This document shows, piece after piece, positions 7,775-15,658 of a stretch of 33,319 nucleotides of DNA. This DNA is from Sulfurospirillum sp. (lineage in GTDB: Bacteria; Campylobacterota; Campylobacteria; Campylobacterales; QNZT01): NCBI GenBank assembly GCA_024762875.1, contig JANTGR010000008.1, positions 1 to 33,319 of the forward strand, read 5' to 3'. The notes under the pieces are model-generated. The model searched no databases. It was not told where the DNA came from and was given only the letters and a program-made list of their open reading frames with translations. Numbering within the stretch: position 1 is the first letter of the stretch; each line of letters starts with the position of its first letter. A program made the translations under genes and the position numbers.

Positions 7775-8167
7775 ATGGTTAATGTGATTTTCTGCGGTTT
7801 TGGTGAAGATCAAGATAAGCGCGTTTTTGCAAAAGAAGGTGATGTGTTACTACGTGTTGCCAGTAACAATGGAGTGACAATCCCAACAGATTGCCAGGAT
7901 GGTATGTGTGGTAGTTGTGCCGTTAGGATAGAAGAGTTAAATGATGCTCCAAGTACACAATTTGAGAGCAAAGTTGACCCTGATGCGTGGGATAAAGATA
8001 AGTATACGACGTATATGGAAGATAAAGAGTTAGAAACACTCGTTGAGATGGGTGCAATTACCAAGAAAGAAGCTGAAACGGCGCAACAATATGTCCAACA
8101 AACCCCTGTGAGACTTGCATGTCAATGTATTATCAAGGGTGCAATGTTGGTCAAACCATTTGAATAA
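7775..8167 (+). CDS. [2Fe-2S] ferredoxin, nif-associated, with an internal insertion
   Basis: A 130-residue plant-type ferredoxin. The cluster ligands are C-x4-C-x2-C in DCQDGMCGSCAVRIE (about residues 36-50) and the Cys of LACQC near residue 115. Between them lies an unusually long helical insertion of about 50 residues (around DPDAWDKDKYTTYMEDKELETLV), which lengthens the usual 95-residue fold. The start at 7775 follows AAAAGGAGAAG; an upstream ATG at 7727 sits in the loop of the hairpin. It precedes a second ferredoxin by nine bases. It probably carries electrons for nitrogenase or for cofactor assembly; the specific partner is unknown. Confidence 0.85.
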   Translation: MVNVIFCGFGEDQDKRVFAKEGDVLLRVASNNGVTIPTDCQDGMCGSCAVRIEELNDAPSTQFESKVDPDAWDKDKYTTYMEDKELETLVEMGAITKKEAETAQQYVQQTPVRLACQCIIKGAMLVKPFE

Positions 8168-8176
8168 GGAGAAAAA

Positions 8177-8467
8177 ATGACAACAAGAGTAGAGATAACA
8201 AATGACTTTTTGGCGATAAATGTAAAACCAGGTAAAACGATTCAGGATATTGTAGAAGCATCAGGCAGTGCATTGCCATTTGGTTGTAGAGATGGTGAAT
8301 GTGGTACGTGTATCGTGATGGTAGAAAGCGGTATGGAGTTTGTTAGTGAGAAAAATGCTAAAGAAGATACGGTATGTAAAACAGTAGGTGAAACAAGTCC
8401 CAAAGCAAGATTGGCATGTCAAATGAAAATTGTTGAACCAAATGGTTTGGTAAGACTCAAATATTAA
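8177..8467 (+). CDS. [2Fe-2S] ferredoxin
   Basis: A compact 96-residue plant-type ferredoxin with ligands in FGCRDGECGTCIVMVE (Cys at about residues 36, 41 and 44) and the last Cys in ARLACQMKI. The fold is standard length, unlike the insertion-bearing neighbour just upstream. The start follows AAGGAGAAAA. It ends the nifW-nifZ-ferredoxin unit and is followed by a hairpin terminator. Such soluble ferredoxins in nif clusters usually serve as electron donors or in Fe-S assembly. Confidence 0.9.
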   Translation: MTTRVEITNDFLAINVKPGKTIQDIVEASGSALPFGCRDGECGTCIVMVESGMEFVSEKNAKEDTVCKTVGETSPKARLACQMKIVEPNGLVRLKY

Positions 8468-8472
8468 AAAAT

Positions 8473-8502
8473 TAGGTTTATCTCTAGCAAGAGGTAAACC
8501 TA
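8473..8502 (+). terminator. Hairpin terminator after the second ferredoxin
   Basis: TAGGTTTATCTC (8473-8484) pairs with GAGGTAAACCTA (8491-8502) with one G-T pair and a 6-base loop. The following bases are AT-rich but lack a clean T-run. The rest of the gap to 8579 shows no clear sigma-54 site. Confidence 0.55.
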
Positions 8503-8579
8503 TGCTTAAAATTTAATCACAAAAGTATGGCATATATTCTTACTATATGTTACATTAGCATAAATTAATAAGGTTATAA

Positions 8580-9836
8580 GTGAAGCAAAAGTATACATTC
8601 GGGCAAAAACAAGTACCCAAGCTTGCTATGCAGACTTGGATACCACTATTGCAATGTTCTTTAGATCAATTGGATACGCATCTTCATGACTTTATGAATG
8701 ATAATCCCTGTCTTGAGATAAAAGATGGTTTTGTGCAACAAGATAAAAAAAAATCTGCTTATTCCCAATATACTAATCATGTCGGTAATGCAGCAGCTGA
8801 TTTTTTAGAAGATATCACGATTTCGGGAGAGTCACTTTATGATACCTTAGAGAGTCAGATAGATATACCACTTTTTCCTACGCCAATTTCTCAAAGAATT
8901 GCCAGAGAGATAATAGAATACATCAATAATGAGGGATATTTTGAAGGAAATATTGAAGAGATTGCGAAAGTTTGTGAGACAAAACCAAGCAATGTCGAAT
9001 CGGTAAGACAAAGATTTGCATATCTTACACCTTCAGGAGTAGGTGCAATGGATTATAAAGAGTCTTTTCTCTTTCAGCTCAACACCTTTGAGATGGACAA
9101 TGACATGAGTGTACTCTTAAGCGCGCTGATACTACAGTTTGAAAAATTTGAAAAATTTTTAAAACATCCACGTATTAAAGAGGCAAAAGAGATCATAAAA
9201 CGTATGAAAAATCCTCCGGCTATCTCTTATATGGAAGATGCAACGCCCATCATTCCTGAACTGTTTATCGAGTTTAAAAAAGATAAATTAGAAGTGAGAC
9301 TTAATAACCAATTTTATCCCAATATAGAGATTAATGAGCCTGTTAATGATGAAAAATTTATGAAGCAGAAACTTAAAGAAGCCAGAGAACTTGTAAAACT
9401 TTTGGATTTGAGAAAAACAACATTGTATAATATTACACTTGCTATTGTTGAAAAACAGTATAATTTCTTTTTAGGGGGGACACTAAAACCTCTAAAATTA
9501 CAGGATATTGCAGAGATGTTAGGATTTAATGAGTCTACTATCTCAAGAGCGATAGATAACAAATATATCCAAACAGCTGAAGGAATATTTTCATTTAAAG
9601 ATTTCTTTTCAAATGCTATTGGTGAAGTATCGACTTCAGAGATAAAGCTTTTTATTAAAAGGTTGGTCAGATCAGAAAATAAAGAGGATCCTTATAGCGA
9701 TAAATATCTACATGAAAGTATTGAAGAGCGGTTCAAGTTGGTGATGACCAGACGAGTTGTTGCAAAGTATCGCCAAGAGTTGAAAATTCCTCCCTATAGA
9801 GAGAGAAAATTTCTCTATCGGCTAGAGATGCTTTAA
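8580..9836 (+). CDS. rpoN: RNA polymerase sigma-54 factor, nif-linked copy
   Basis: A 418-residue sigma-54. Region I (residues 1-50, with KLAMQTWIPLLQCSLDQLDTHL and a DNPCLEI end) binds the activator and core polymerase. The middle part is the core-binding and DNA-binding region (ISYMEDATPIIPEL, then NESTISRAIDNKYIQT as the helix-turn-helix). The C-terminal RpoN box, residues 390-404, reads TRRVVAKYRQELKIP against the classical ARRTVAKYRE core. It is somewhat short for the family (about 430-490). It begins with GTG after TAAGG. Its presence inside a nif island beside sigma-54 sites with an altered -24 box suggests a dedicated paralogue; the usual flagellar copy would lie elsewhere. It ends in a hairpin shared with the convergent gene. 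Confidence 0.92.
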   Translation: MKQKYTFGQKQVPKLAMQTWIPLLQCSLDQLDTHLHDFMNDNPCLEIKDGFVQQDKKKSAYSQYTNHVGNAAADFLEDITISGESLYDTLESQIDIPLFPTPISQRIAREIIEYINNEGYFEGNIEEIAKVCETKPSNVESVRQRFAYLTPSGVGAMDYKESFLFQLNTFEMDNDMSVLLSALILQFEKFEKFLKHPRIKEAKEIIKRMKNPPAISYMEDATPIIPELFIEFKKDKLEVRLNNQFYPNIEINEPVNDEKFMKQKLKEARELVKLLDLRKTTLYNITLAIVEKQYNFFLGGTLKPLKLQDIAEMLGFNESTISRAIDNKYIQTAEGIFSFKDFFSNAIGEVSTSEIKLFIKRLVRSENKEDPYSDKYLHESIEERFKLVMTRRVVAKYRQELKIPPYRERKFLYRLEML

Positions 9837-9857
9837 GGGCACTTCTAATGCCCTTAA
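9833..9857. terminator. Bidirectional terminator between rpoN and the convergent unit
   Basis: TTAAGGGCA (9833-9841) and TGCCCTTAA (9849-9857) form a perfect 9-bp stem with a 7-base loop. The stop codons of both converging genes lie in its arms. Confidence 0.7.
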
Positions 9858-10042
9858 CTTAAAGTGCTATGCGTGACAACCAGGTAGAGTTGGTCTTTTA
9901 GCTTATTTAGTTCTCGAATGGTTATATCGCGTTTACTATCCTCTAATACCATTTTTTGTTCTAAAGAGTCATAAATTTTGTCAATACTGGTATAGAGCTC
10001 TTTTAAGAGCTCTTGTTTGATTTTTTCCTGGATAGTGCCCAT
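9854..10042 (-). CDS. Small helical protein downstream of nifT
   Basis: A 62-residue, charged protein predicted to be mostly alpha-helical or coiled coil (EKIKQELLKELYTSIDKIYDSLEQK, then IRELNKLKDQLYLVV). I recognise no family. It shares a TAATG stop/start with nifT, so it is probably translated with it as the last gene of the nifU operon. No signal peptide or Cys. Confidence 0.65.
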   Translation of the reverse strand: MGTIQEKIKQELLKELYTSIDKIYDSLEQKMVLEDSKRDITIRELNKLKDQLYLVVTHSTLS

Positions 10043-10257
10043 TAACCTAGACTCAATCTTTTTGCATTTACTTCTTCAGGAAGTTTTTTAGGTGCAGGCT
10101 CTATAAACCATGTTTCTCCATTGGTAAGTTCCACCTCACCACCCCATTTCTCTTCTGAATCAAACTCAATCTTCTCGATAATCTCTTCCATATCTTTTTT
10201 TGCAACATAAAAGAGGACTTTACCCTCATCATTTTCTCTAAGCATTACTTTTGCCAT
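10042..10257 (-). CDS. nifT: NifT/FixU
   Basis: A 71-residue protein of the NifT/FixU family, a small nif protein of unclear role (usually next to nifK or nifZ; dispensable in tested species). KVMLRENDEGKVLFYVAKKDMEEII at the N-terminus, KWGGEVELTNGETWFI in the middle and LPEEVNAKRL at the end match the family, and the length is right. The start has an AAGGAG site. Here it sits in the nifU operon, 18 bases after the flavoprotein gene and overlapping the next small gene. Confidence 0.88.
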   Translation of the reverse strand: MAKVMLRENDEGKVLFYVAKKDMEEIIEKIEFDSEEKWGGEVELTNGETWFIEPAPKKLPEEVNAKRLSLG

Positions 10258-10275
10258 AACTATATCTCCTTATTT

Positions 10276-11934
10276 TTAATTTACACTAAGTGCTTTTGTG
10301 AATTTATGCCACAAATGATGTGGTGCTGGATTTTGAAATGTCACTTTCATCAGATGTCTACTCATCATTAAGATATTGGAAGCTCCTGAAAAGTTTTTAT
10401 CATCTTTAAATGGGTAGTCATTTCGATAGTGTACACCACGGCTCTCTTTGCGTTTCATCGCAGACATCACCATCGCCTCTGCTATCAATAGCGCATTTTC
10501 AAATTCTAAAATGGCAATGAGCTCTACGTTGTTTTCTCTCTCTTTGTTGATACAGGCTAATCCTCTTGCATGATTCATGAGATAGTGGATATATTCCAAA
10601 GCATTGATGAGTTTTTCTTCATTTCTAAATACCCCAGCATTGTAAAAGAGCGCATTACCGAGATTTTTACGCATCGTATTGATATTGTAATGGTTGGTAG
10701 CGTTGAGTATGCGATCGATCTGTTCCATCTCTTTTGCTACTTGTTGGTAGTCTATCATGAGAAACTCTTTTCGTTTGGCATAATTTGCTGCTTCTTGCCC
10801 GGCAATTCTTCCAAAGACACCACCCTCTAAAAGGCTATTACCACCTAATCGATTAGCACCATGTACACCTGTTGAGGTACATTCTCCACAGGCAAATATC
10901 CCTTCTAAATCAGTAGAAGTGTCATATTTTGTTGCGATACCTCCCATGGTATAATGCGCTGATGGTGCTATGGGTATGAGCTCTGTATGTACATCTATTC
11001 CAGCAGATAGCAGGGCGGTCTTTTTGACAGATGGAAGTTTGGTATCTATGAGCTCATGGTCAAGATGACGCAGATCAAGAAACACTTCATGCCCTTTTTC
11101 TATATGTCTGACAATATCACGGGCAAGTTTATCTCTCGTTTGTAGTTCATCAGTAAAACGTGTGCCCGTTTCATCGACAATATAACCGCCTTCACCTCTA
11201 GCCGCTTCTGTGATAAGTGCACCACTTTTGAGGAAGGTAGTAGGATGAAATTGGACAAATTCCATATTTTGCAGTTGCATGCCTGAGCGTAATGCAGAAG
11301 CCAGGGTGTCTCCGGAATTTTCCTGGGCATTGGTCGTATGACCTTTAAAAATACCTGCATATCCTCCACCGGCAAGTACCAGCGCTTTGCAGGCAAAAGC
11401 AACTACCATGGAGTCTCTTCTTCTTAAAAGTGTAACTCCTGATATTTGGTTTTTATAAAAGATGGGATTGAGAAAAAAGTAGTTTGAGAGTATATGTACT
11501 CCCTCTTTTCTACAAGCAAGAAGAAGCTTTTGCACGATAGCTGATCCAGTGATGTCGGCAACATGACAGGTTCTTTTACTTTTGGTCCCCCCAAAAGGTC
11601 GCTGTGCTATTTTCCCCTCCTGGGTTTTATCAAAACGCACACCCATAGACTCTAGTGAAGTGATGACATCTTTTGCCCCTTGACACATCAGTTCTACATT
11701 TTTGTAGTTTACCAGACCATCTGCACCTTTAATAGTATCTTGTATATGCTGTTGTACCGAATCTTCACCGGTATAAAGTACTGCATTGATGCCCCCTGAA
11801 GCAACTGCCGAGGAGGATCTAAAAGGATTGCTTTTAGTGATAATAGCAACTTTTTGCCCTTTTGCGTTGGCTTCTCGTGCAGCAAATAGTCCCGCAATTC
11901 CCGTGCCGATAACGATAACATCATACAGCATCAT
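10276..11934 (-). CDS. FAD flavoprotein of the L-aspartate oxidase / fumarate reductase family
   Basis: A 552-residue flavoprotein. The N-terminal Rossmann motif is YDVIVIGTGIAGLFAAREA (residues 4-22), followed by SSAVASGGINAVL. Active-site segments are EFVQFHPTTF, ITEAARGEGGYIVDE, TRDKLARDIV and APSAHYTMGGI, with HGANRLGGNSLLEGGVFGRIAG near residue 360. Some of these (HYTMGGI, ANRLGGNSLLE) are closer to fumarate reductase/succinate dehydrogenase flavoproteins than to typical NadB, so I name only the family. The partner subunits of fumarate reductase are absent, so it is probably soluble. It overlaps the aldo/keto reductase gene by 14 bases in the nifU operon. Its role in nitrogen fixation is unknown; NAD or Fe-S metabolism is possible. 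Confidence 0.85.
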   Translation of the reverse strand: MMLYDVIVIGTGIAGLFAAREANAKGQKVAIITKSNPFRSSSAVASGGINAVLYTGEDSVQQHIQDTIKGADGLVNYKNVELMCQGAKDVITSLESMGVRFDKTQEGKIAQRPFGGTKSKRTCHVADITGSAIVQKLLLACRKEGVHILSNYFFLNPIFYKNQISGVTLLRRRDSMVVAFACKALVLAGGGYAGIFKGHTTNAQENSGDTLASALRSGMQLQNMEFVQFHPTTFLKSGALITEAARGEGGYIVDETGTRFTDELQTRDKLARDIVRHIEKGHEVFLDLRHLDHELIDTKLPSVKKTALLSAGIDVHTELIPIAPSAHYTMGGIATKYDTSTDLEGIFACGECTSTGVHGANRLGGNSLLEGGVFGRIAGQEAANYAKRKEFLMIDYQQVAKEMEQIDRILNATNHYNINTMRKNLGNALFYNAGVFRNEEKLINALEYIHYLMNHARGLACINKERENNVELIAILEFENALLIAEAMVMSAMKRKESRGVHYRNDYPFKDDKNFSGASNILMMSRHLMKVTFQNPAPHHLWHKFTKALSVN

Positions 11935-13054
11935 GCTCTCCTGAGAGAAAAAGCGATCTATAGGTCGTGGTTTCTGACTTGGGTATATAGGCTAAAAAGA
12001 GATTGTTTTGGACATGCTCTTTAGAAATAGAACCAAAAAGGGCAGAGACCAGAGGACCAGATCTTGCAAATTGCAGTGCGGTATGAATATCTGTCATCGA
12101 TGCAGTTCCCAACAGGGCAGCGATATTTTTTGAGAATGGTTTTTTAAAGAGATTCATCTGCAGTAGTGACGAACTTCCGATGATATCTATCCCTTCACTT
12201 GCAGCTATCTGCATGAGTGCATAGTATTTGTTATCATGATACTTTTGATTGGTATAGTTAAAAGCATGTGTTTTTGCCAGATTAAAAGGCATCTGGAGGT
12301 ATTTGAAGTGATGGTTTTCACCACCAACTTCTTTGGCTATCTGGATAATATCCATCAATGAGATATACTCTGTATGACTCTCTTCATAAAGAAAAGCATT
12401 CCATGTAGCGATACCATAGTGAGCGATTTTCCCCTCTTTGACCAGCGACTCAAACAGGATAAAAGCATCTCTGATTCGCTCTAGTAGTATGGGGTAGGGT
12501 ACATATCCTAGTTGTGTCTCGGGATTGTGTAAGAAGAGGATATCCAGTGTACTAACTCCCATCTTTTCTAATGACCGCTCTACACTCCATCGTAAAAATT
12601 TTGGGTTTAGACAGTGCTGATCGATGATAATCTCTTCTTTGGTAGTTAAACCTTTTGCCACAAGTTTGGTATCTATCCATGCATAAGGGTCTTCGGGAAA
12701 AGGAAACTCCAGCGGAATAAAACCTGCCTTGGACGAGAGTATAAGCTCTTCTCTTTTAAAACCTTTTTCAGTGAGGAGTTCATCAAGTGCCTCTTTGATC
12801 TCTTCTTCACTGACACCAAATCTATAATTGCTGGCAGTATCAATATAGTTTACACCATTGCTTACTGCTTCAACGATTGCTTCTTTAAAGTTGATGATAT
12901 AATTATCTTCTTTGTAGGGCTCAGGCTTGTATGTTCCAAGCCCGAGTGAAGAGAAAAACCTTCCCTGTGAAAAACTATAAAAGTCTCTGCTGTATTTTGG
13001 GAATCGTTTAATGTAAGAGAAAGTTGCTTCTTTTGTTGCTTGTCCCTGGTGCAT
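11921..13054 (-). CDS. Aldo/keto reductase
   Basis: A 377-residue NAD(P)H-dependent oxidoreductase of the aldo/keto reductase family. LGLGTYKPEPY near residue 40, NYIDTASNYRFGVSEEEI (the D and Y of the catalytic site) and the Lys of LILSSKAGFIP fit the family; LDILFLHNPETQ carries the catalytic His. It is longer than the usual 280-330 residues, with extra sequence after the N-terminus and at the end. It starts at the nifU stop (TAATG overlap), so it is translated with NifU. The substrate cannot be told from sequence. A role in nif metabolism is only suggested by position. Confidence 0.88.
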   Translation of the reverse strand: MHQGQATKEATFSYIKRFPKYSRDFYSFSQGRFFSSLGLGTYKPEPYKEDNYIINFKEAIVEAVSNGVNYIDTASNYRFGVSEEEIKEALDELLTEKGFKREELILSSKAGFIPLEFPFPEDPYAWIDTKLVAKGLTTKEEIIIDQHCLNPKFLRWSVERSLEKMGVSTLDILFLHNPETQLGYVPYPILLERIRDAFILFESLVKEGKIAHYGIATWNAFLYEESHTEYISLMDIIQIAKEVGGENHHFKYLQMPFNLAKTHAFNYTNQKYHDNKYYALMQIAASEGIDIIGSSSLLQMNLFKKPFSKNIAALLGTASMTDIHTALQFARSGPLVSALFGSISKEHVQNNLFLAYIPKSETTTYRSLFLSGEHDAV

Positions 13055-14034
13055 TAAACGACCAAAACTCTTAGATTTGCTTTCAGTTTAAACTTAAGCA
13101 TCTCTTCCATACCTGTCAGTGTTGTTGTTGCATTCATAGAACAGCTTTGACATTCTCCCTGATATTTGATATATATGTCATATTGATCACCACCACTGTT
13201 TTGTACATCGATGAGTTCTACATCTCCGCCATCTGCTTTGAGTGTTGGTCTGATGTACTCTTCGAGGATAGATTCGATACTTTTGATTTGCTGTACTGTT
13301 CCCATTTTATTGAAGTCTCCGCCACCTTTTGCAGCGATGACTTTTTTACTTTTTGCTTCATTCTCGCGTGCCTCTTGAATTTCAGCTAAAATATCTACAA
13401 GATACATATCTTTGTGCTCATGACCACCTGGTTTGATACATGACTTACAAAATGCACCGGCTTTGGTGAAATCTGTAATCTCTTCAATTGTCTGGAGATT
13501 GTTGAGTGTGATGACCTCTTTGAGTGTATCAAGGCTTACACGGGCACATTCACAGACGATAAACTCAGTTTCAAAGCTCTCCATATCAACACCTTTGTAG
13601 ATAGAAGCAGCTTTTTTGATAACATCATAAGCCATCACAGAGCAGTGCATCTTTTGACCTGGAACCGCAGGAACATCTGGATGATCACGCAAGGCTTTTT
13701 CAACATCTATGTTTGTGATTTTCAATGCTTCATCAACTGTTTTTTCCCTGCATAACTCAGCCATCATATCTGAGCTGGCGATCGCTGTACCGCAACCAAA
13801 ACTTTTAAAGCGTGACTCCATGATCTTATCAGTTTTTGGATCTACCATCCAGTATAGTCTTACTGCATCACCACAACTCTCTGCACCAAAATCAGCAACG
13901 ATGAGTTCCCCTTCTTTTTCCTTGGCATAAGCCGGATCGATTTCACCCATATTGACTGGATTATTCATTCTGTTTTGTACTTCTTGTGAGTACTCCTCCC
14001 ATAATGCGCCGCCGATTAAATCATTTCTAGCCAT
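13054..14034 (-). CDS. nifU: NifU, Fe-S cluster scaffold
   Basis: A 326-residue, three-domain NifU, which assembles Fe-S clusters for nitrogenase. Residues 1-145 form the IscU-like domain, with cluster Cys 54, 81 and 131 (ESCGDAVRL, FGCGTAIASS, HCSVMA). Residues 155-205 form the BFD-like [2Fe-2S] domain with C-E-C at 161-163 and C-K-S-C at 196-199. Residues 250-326 form the Nfu domain with C-Q-S-C at 295-298. No nifS is in the window, so the cysteine desulfurase must be encoded elsewhere. It is the first gene of a sigma-54-driven minus-strand operon. The ATG at 14034 follows AAGGAG. Campylobacterota also use a NifU for general Fe-S assembly, so this may be a nif-specific copy. Confidence 0.95.
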   Translation of the reverse strand: MARNDLIGGALWEEYSQEVQNRMNNPVNMGEIDPAYAKEKEGELIVADFGAESCGDAVRLYWMVDPKTDKIMESRFKSFGCGTAIASSDMMAELCREKTVDEALKITNIDVEKALRDHPDVPAVPGQKMHCSVMAYDVIKKAASIYKGVDMESFETEFIVCECARVSLDTLKEVITLNNLQTIEEITDFTKAGAFCKSCIKPGGHEHKDMYLVDILAEIQEARENEAKSKKVIAAKGGGDFNKMGTVQQIKSIESILEEYIRPTLKADGGDVELIDVQNSGGDQYDIYIKYQGECQSCSMNATTTLTGMEEMLKFKLKANLRVLVV

Positions 14035-14069
14035 TTTATATCTCCTTGATGTTTATTTGTTGTAACTTA

Positions 14070-14085
14070 TGCAAAATCTGTTCTT
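14070..14085 (-). promoter_or_regulatory. Sigma-54 promoter of nifU
   Basis: On the minus strand it is AAGAACA-GATT-TTGCA, 35 bases before the nifU ATG. The -24 box touches the end of repeat A, so the region directly upstream of the promoter is entirely that repeat. Confidence 0.7.
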
Positions 14086-14358
14086 AAGTACCAAATCATC
14101 ACTAATGTCACATTTTAACGATAAGAAAAAGGTATAGATGTGAGGCAGATTTTTGCAGGACTAGCTGGCTAATTTAAGAAAATCTAACGAAATAGATGTG
14201 CCTTTTTCTTATCGCCCCGAAGGGGTGAGATAATTTTGCTTCATCTTTACACATAAATGTCCTTGAATTAGCTACAGCTAGTCCTGCGAAAATTTATATG
14301 CAAATCTAAAGCAAACTCATCTCATTAAAATGTGACATTAGTGATGATTTGGTACTTA
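14085..14358. repeat. Structured repeat A (double-tip element, 274 bp)
   Basis: It is closed by a perfect 34-bp inverted repeat (14085-14118 with 14325-14358). Inside are two stem-loops flanking a CCCC-GAA-GGGG hairpin (14215-14225). Stem 1: CGATAAGAAAAAGG (14119-14132) with 14201-14214, and AGATTTT with AAAATCT nearer the tip. The tip (14155-14175) is GCAGGAC, then TAGC-TG-GCTA, then ATTT. The second tip (14265-14287) is the inverted form, with TAGCT-GT-AGCTA. It fills the whole gap of over 300 bases between the nifU promoter and the end of the fusion gene, whose stop codon begins one base past the repeat. No gene is visible inside. Confidence 0.85.
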
Positions 14359-15258
14359 TTAGACAAGATAGATAACAATTTTTTGGTCTATTGCCTCTTC
14401 AAAGCTCTTTAAAATCATATCTGCTGTAGAAGAAGTACTGAGGTGACATCCTGAACAGGCTCCTGTATATTTAAGCCATATTTGAGGTGCATCTTCACAG
14501 ATATAATTGACAAGTTCTATACCGCCTGCATCTTTTTCAAGTAACGGTACTATCTTTGTTGTCAGGATCTCTTCAACTGCTTTGTGCTGCTGCTGGGGTG
14601 AGAGTGCTCTGAAATCTCTATTTAAGAGTGCTGGATTTGCCATCTCTTTATTGGATACATAGGTGACGATTTCCTGCGCTGCAGGAAAATCGTTGTGTGC
14701 TGCAGCAATAAGCCAGTGCATAGCACGCTTAGGCTCATGTTGCAGGAGCAGCATCCCTAATCTGTACTGTCCGTTTGGATCATCAGTGATGGCATTTTTC
14801 TCGAAATAATCTGCTGCTATCTTGGTATCACGTTCTACTCCGGCACCACCTTCATAGATCTGGCCTAGATAGAAAGAAGCAGTAGGATTTCCTGCTTTAT
14901 CTGCTTTTTTGAAGTAGTCTATTCCTTTTGGAATATCAGGTTTGGTACCTATCCCTTTGAAGTGCATAATCGCTAGATTTGTCATAGCGCCATCATGTTT
15001 ATCTGCGATAGATTCAAAGAGCGATAATACTTTGGTAAAGTCTTTATTATCATATGCTTTGAGTGCTTCTTCATAGATTGGTTTTGTTTGGTTCATCGTC
15101 TCTTCCTCAAATATTTTATAGTTTTCCAGAGCATCATCATAGGCTTCTTCATAGGTGTCGCCAAAACCTCTAATATCAGGATACTCTACAAGGCGTACCT
15201 CATAGCCATCTCCCTCTTCTTGTGAAAAAAAGTAGGTTTGTACAGCTGGTTCTTTCAC
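14359..15258 (-). CDS. HicB-like / Sel1-repeat / Nfu fusion protein
   Basis: A 299-residue protein joining three parts not usually seen together. Residues 18-50 (YEVRLVEYPDIRGFGDTYEEAYDDAL) look like a HicB-type antitoxin fold. Residues 60-195 are Sel1/TPR-type helical repeats (NLAIMHFKGIGTKPDIPKGIDYFKKA, FYLGQIYEGGAGVERDTKIAADYF). Residues 225-299 are an Nfu domain with C-S-G-C at 268-271, the motif that carries a transferable [4Fe-4S] cluster. It starts with GTG after AGAGGAG. Transcribed from its own sigma-54 promoter directly upstream of nifU, it is probably an Fe-S carrier with a protein-binding arm. Function is inferred from the domains only. Confidence 0.82.
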   Translation of the reverse strand: MKEPAVQTYFFSQEEGDGYEVRLVEYPDIRGFGDTYEEAYDDALENYKIFEEETMNQTKPIYEEALKAYDNKDFTKVLSLFESIADKHDGAMTNLAIMHFKGIGTKPDIPKGIDYFKKADKAGNPTASFYLGQIYEGGAGVERDTKIAADYFEKNAITDDPNGQYRLGMLLLQHEPKRAMHWLIAAAHNDFPAAQEIVTYVSNKEMANPALLNRDFRALSPQQQHKAVEEILTTKIVPLLEKDAGGIELVNYICEDAPQIWLKYTGACSGCHLSTSSTADMILKSFEEAIDQKIVIYLV

Positions 15259-15288
15259 GGATCATGCTCCTCTTTTGCCAAAATCATA

Positions 15289-15304
15289 TGCAAGTTCTGT
15301 TCGA
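15289..15304 (-). promoter_or_regulatory. Sigma-54 promoter of the fusion gene
   Basis: On the minus strand it is TCGAACA-GAAC-TTGCA, 30 bases before the GTG start. It lies back-to-back with the rightward site at 15317-15332, with only 12 bases between them. Confidence 0.62.
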
Positions 15305-15316
15305 AAGCTATCATGA

Positions 15317-15332
15317 TAGAACGATAATTGCA
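15317..15332 (+). promoter_or_regulatory. Sigma-54 promoter of the 15659-17533 operon
   Basis: TAGAACG-ATAA-TTGCA is an excellent match. The first gene lies more than 320 bases downstream, because repeat B stands in the leader. The palindrome CTATCATGATAG (15308-15319) overlaps its upstream edge. Confidence 0.65.
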
Positions 15333-15358
15333 CAGGATATTTACAAATTGGCACACTA

Positions 15359-15626
15359 ATTACCGCACCAACAAATAATCTGAAGTTTTGAGAGAACGGG
15401 AAGGAGTGAAATGTGCGTCAAAAAATATGCAGGACTAACTGGTTAATTCAAATATTTTTTGGTGTACAGATTGCTTCTTCCCGTTCCCCCCGAAGGGTGC
15501 AGTACTTTTGTCCATACTCTGCGTTAGATTTTTTTGAATTCGCTAAGGCGAGTCCTTTAAAAATCTGCCTTGATTATGAACAAAATTACTGCATCAAAAA
15601 TTCAGATTATTTGTTGGTGCGGTAAT
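15359..15626. repeat. Structured repeat B (double-tip element, 268 bp)
   Basis: It is closed by a 26-bp perfect inverted repeat (15359-15384 with 15601-15626), extending to about 31 bp with one mismatch. It has the same plan as repeat A but different arm sequences. Stem 1: GAACGGGAAG (15394-15403) with CTTCCCGTTC (15477-15486), and AAAAAATAT with ATATTTTTT around tip 1 (15429-15449: GCAGGAC, TAAC-TG-GTTA, ATTC). A central CCC-GAA-GGG hairpin lies at 15489-15497. Tip 2 (15536-15558), inverted, has TCGC-CTTA-GCGA. With the promoters it fills the 400-base gap 15259-15658; no gene is visible in it. It would be transcribed as leader RNA of the following operon. Confidence 0.83.
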
Positions 15627-15658
15627 AAATGCCATCGAAGTTAATAAAGGAGTTTGTG

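Noticed and set aside
8521-8560. Sigma-54 box before rpoN (TGGCATA-TATT-CTTAC)
   Set aside because: The -12 element lacks the GC conserved in all eleven accepted sites, so I do not list it.
10276-11934. Naming the flavoprotein nadB
   Set aside because: Several motifs are closer to fumarate reductase/succinate dehydrogenase; without a search the family name is safer.
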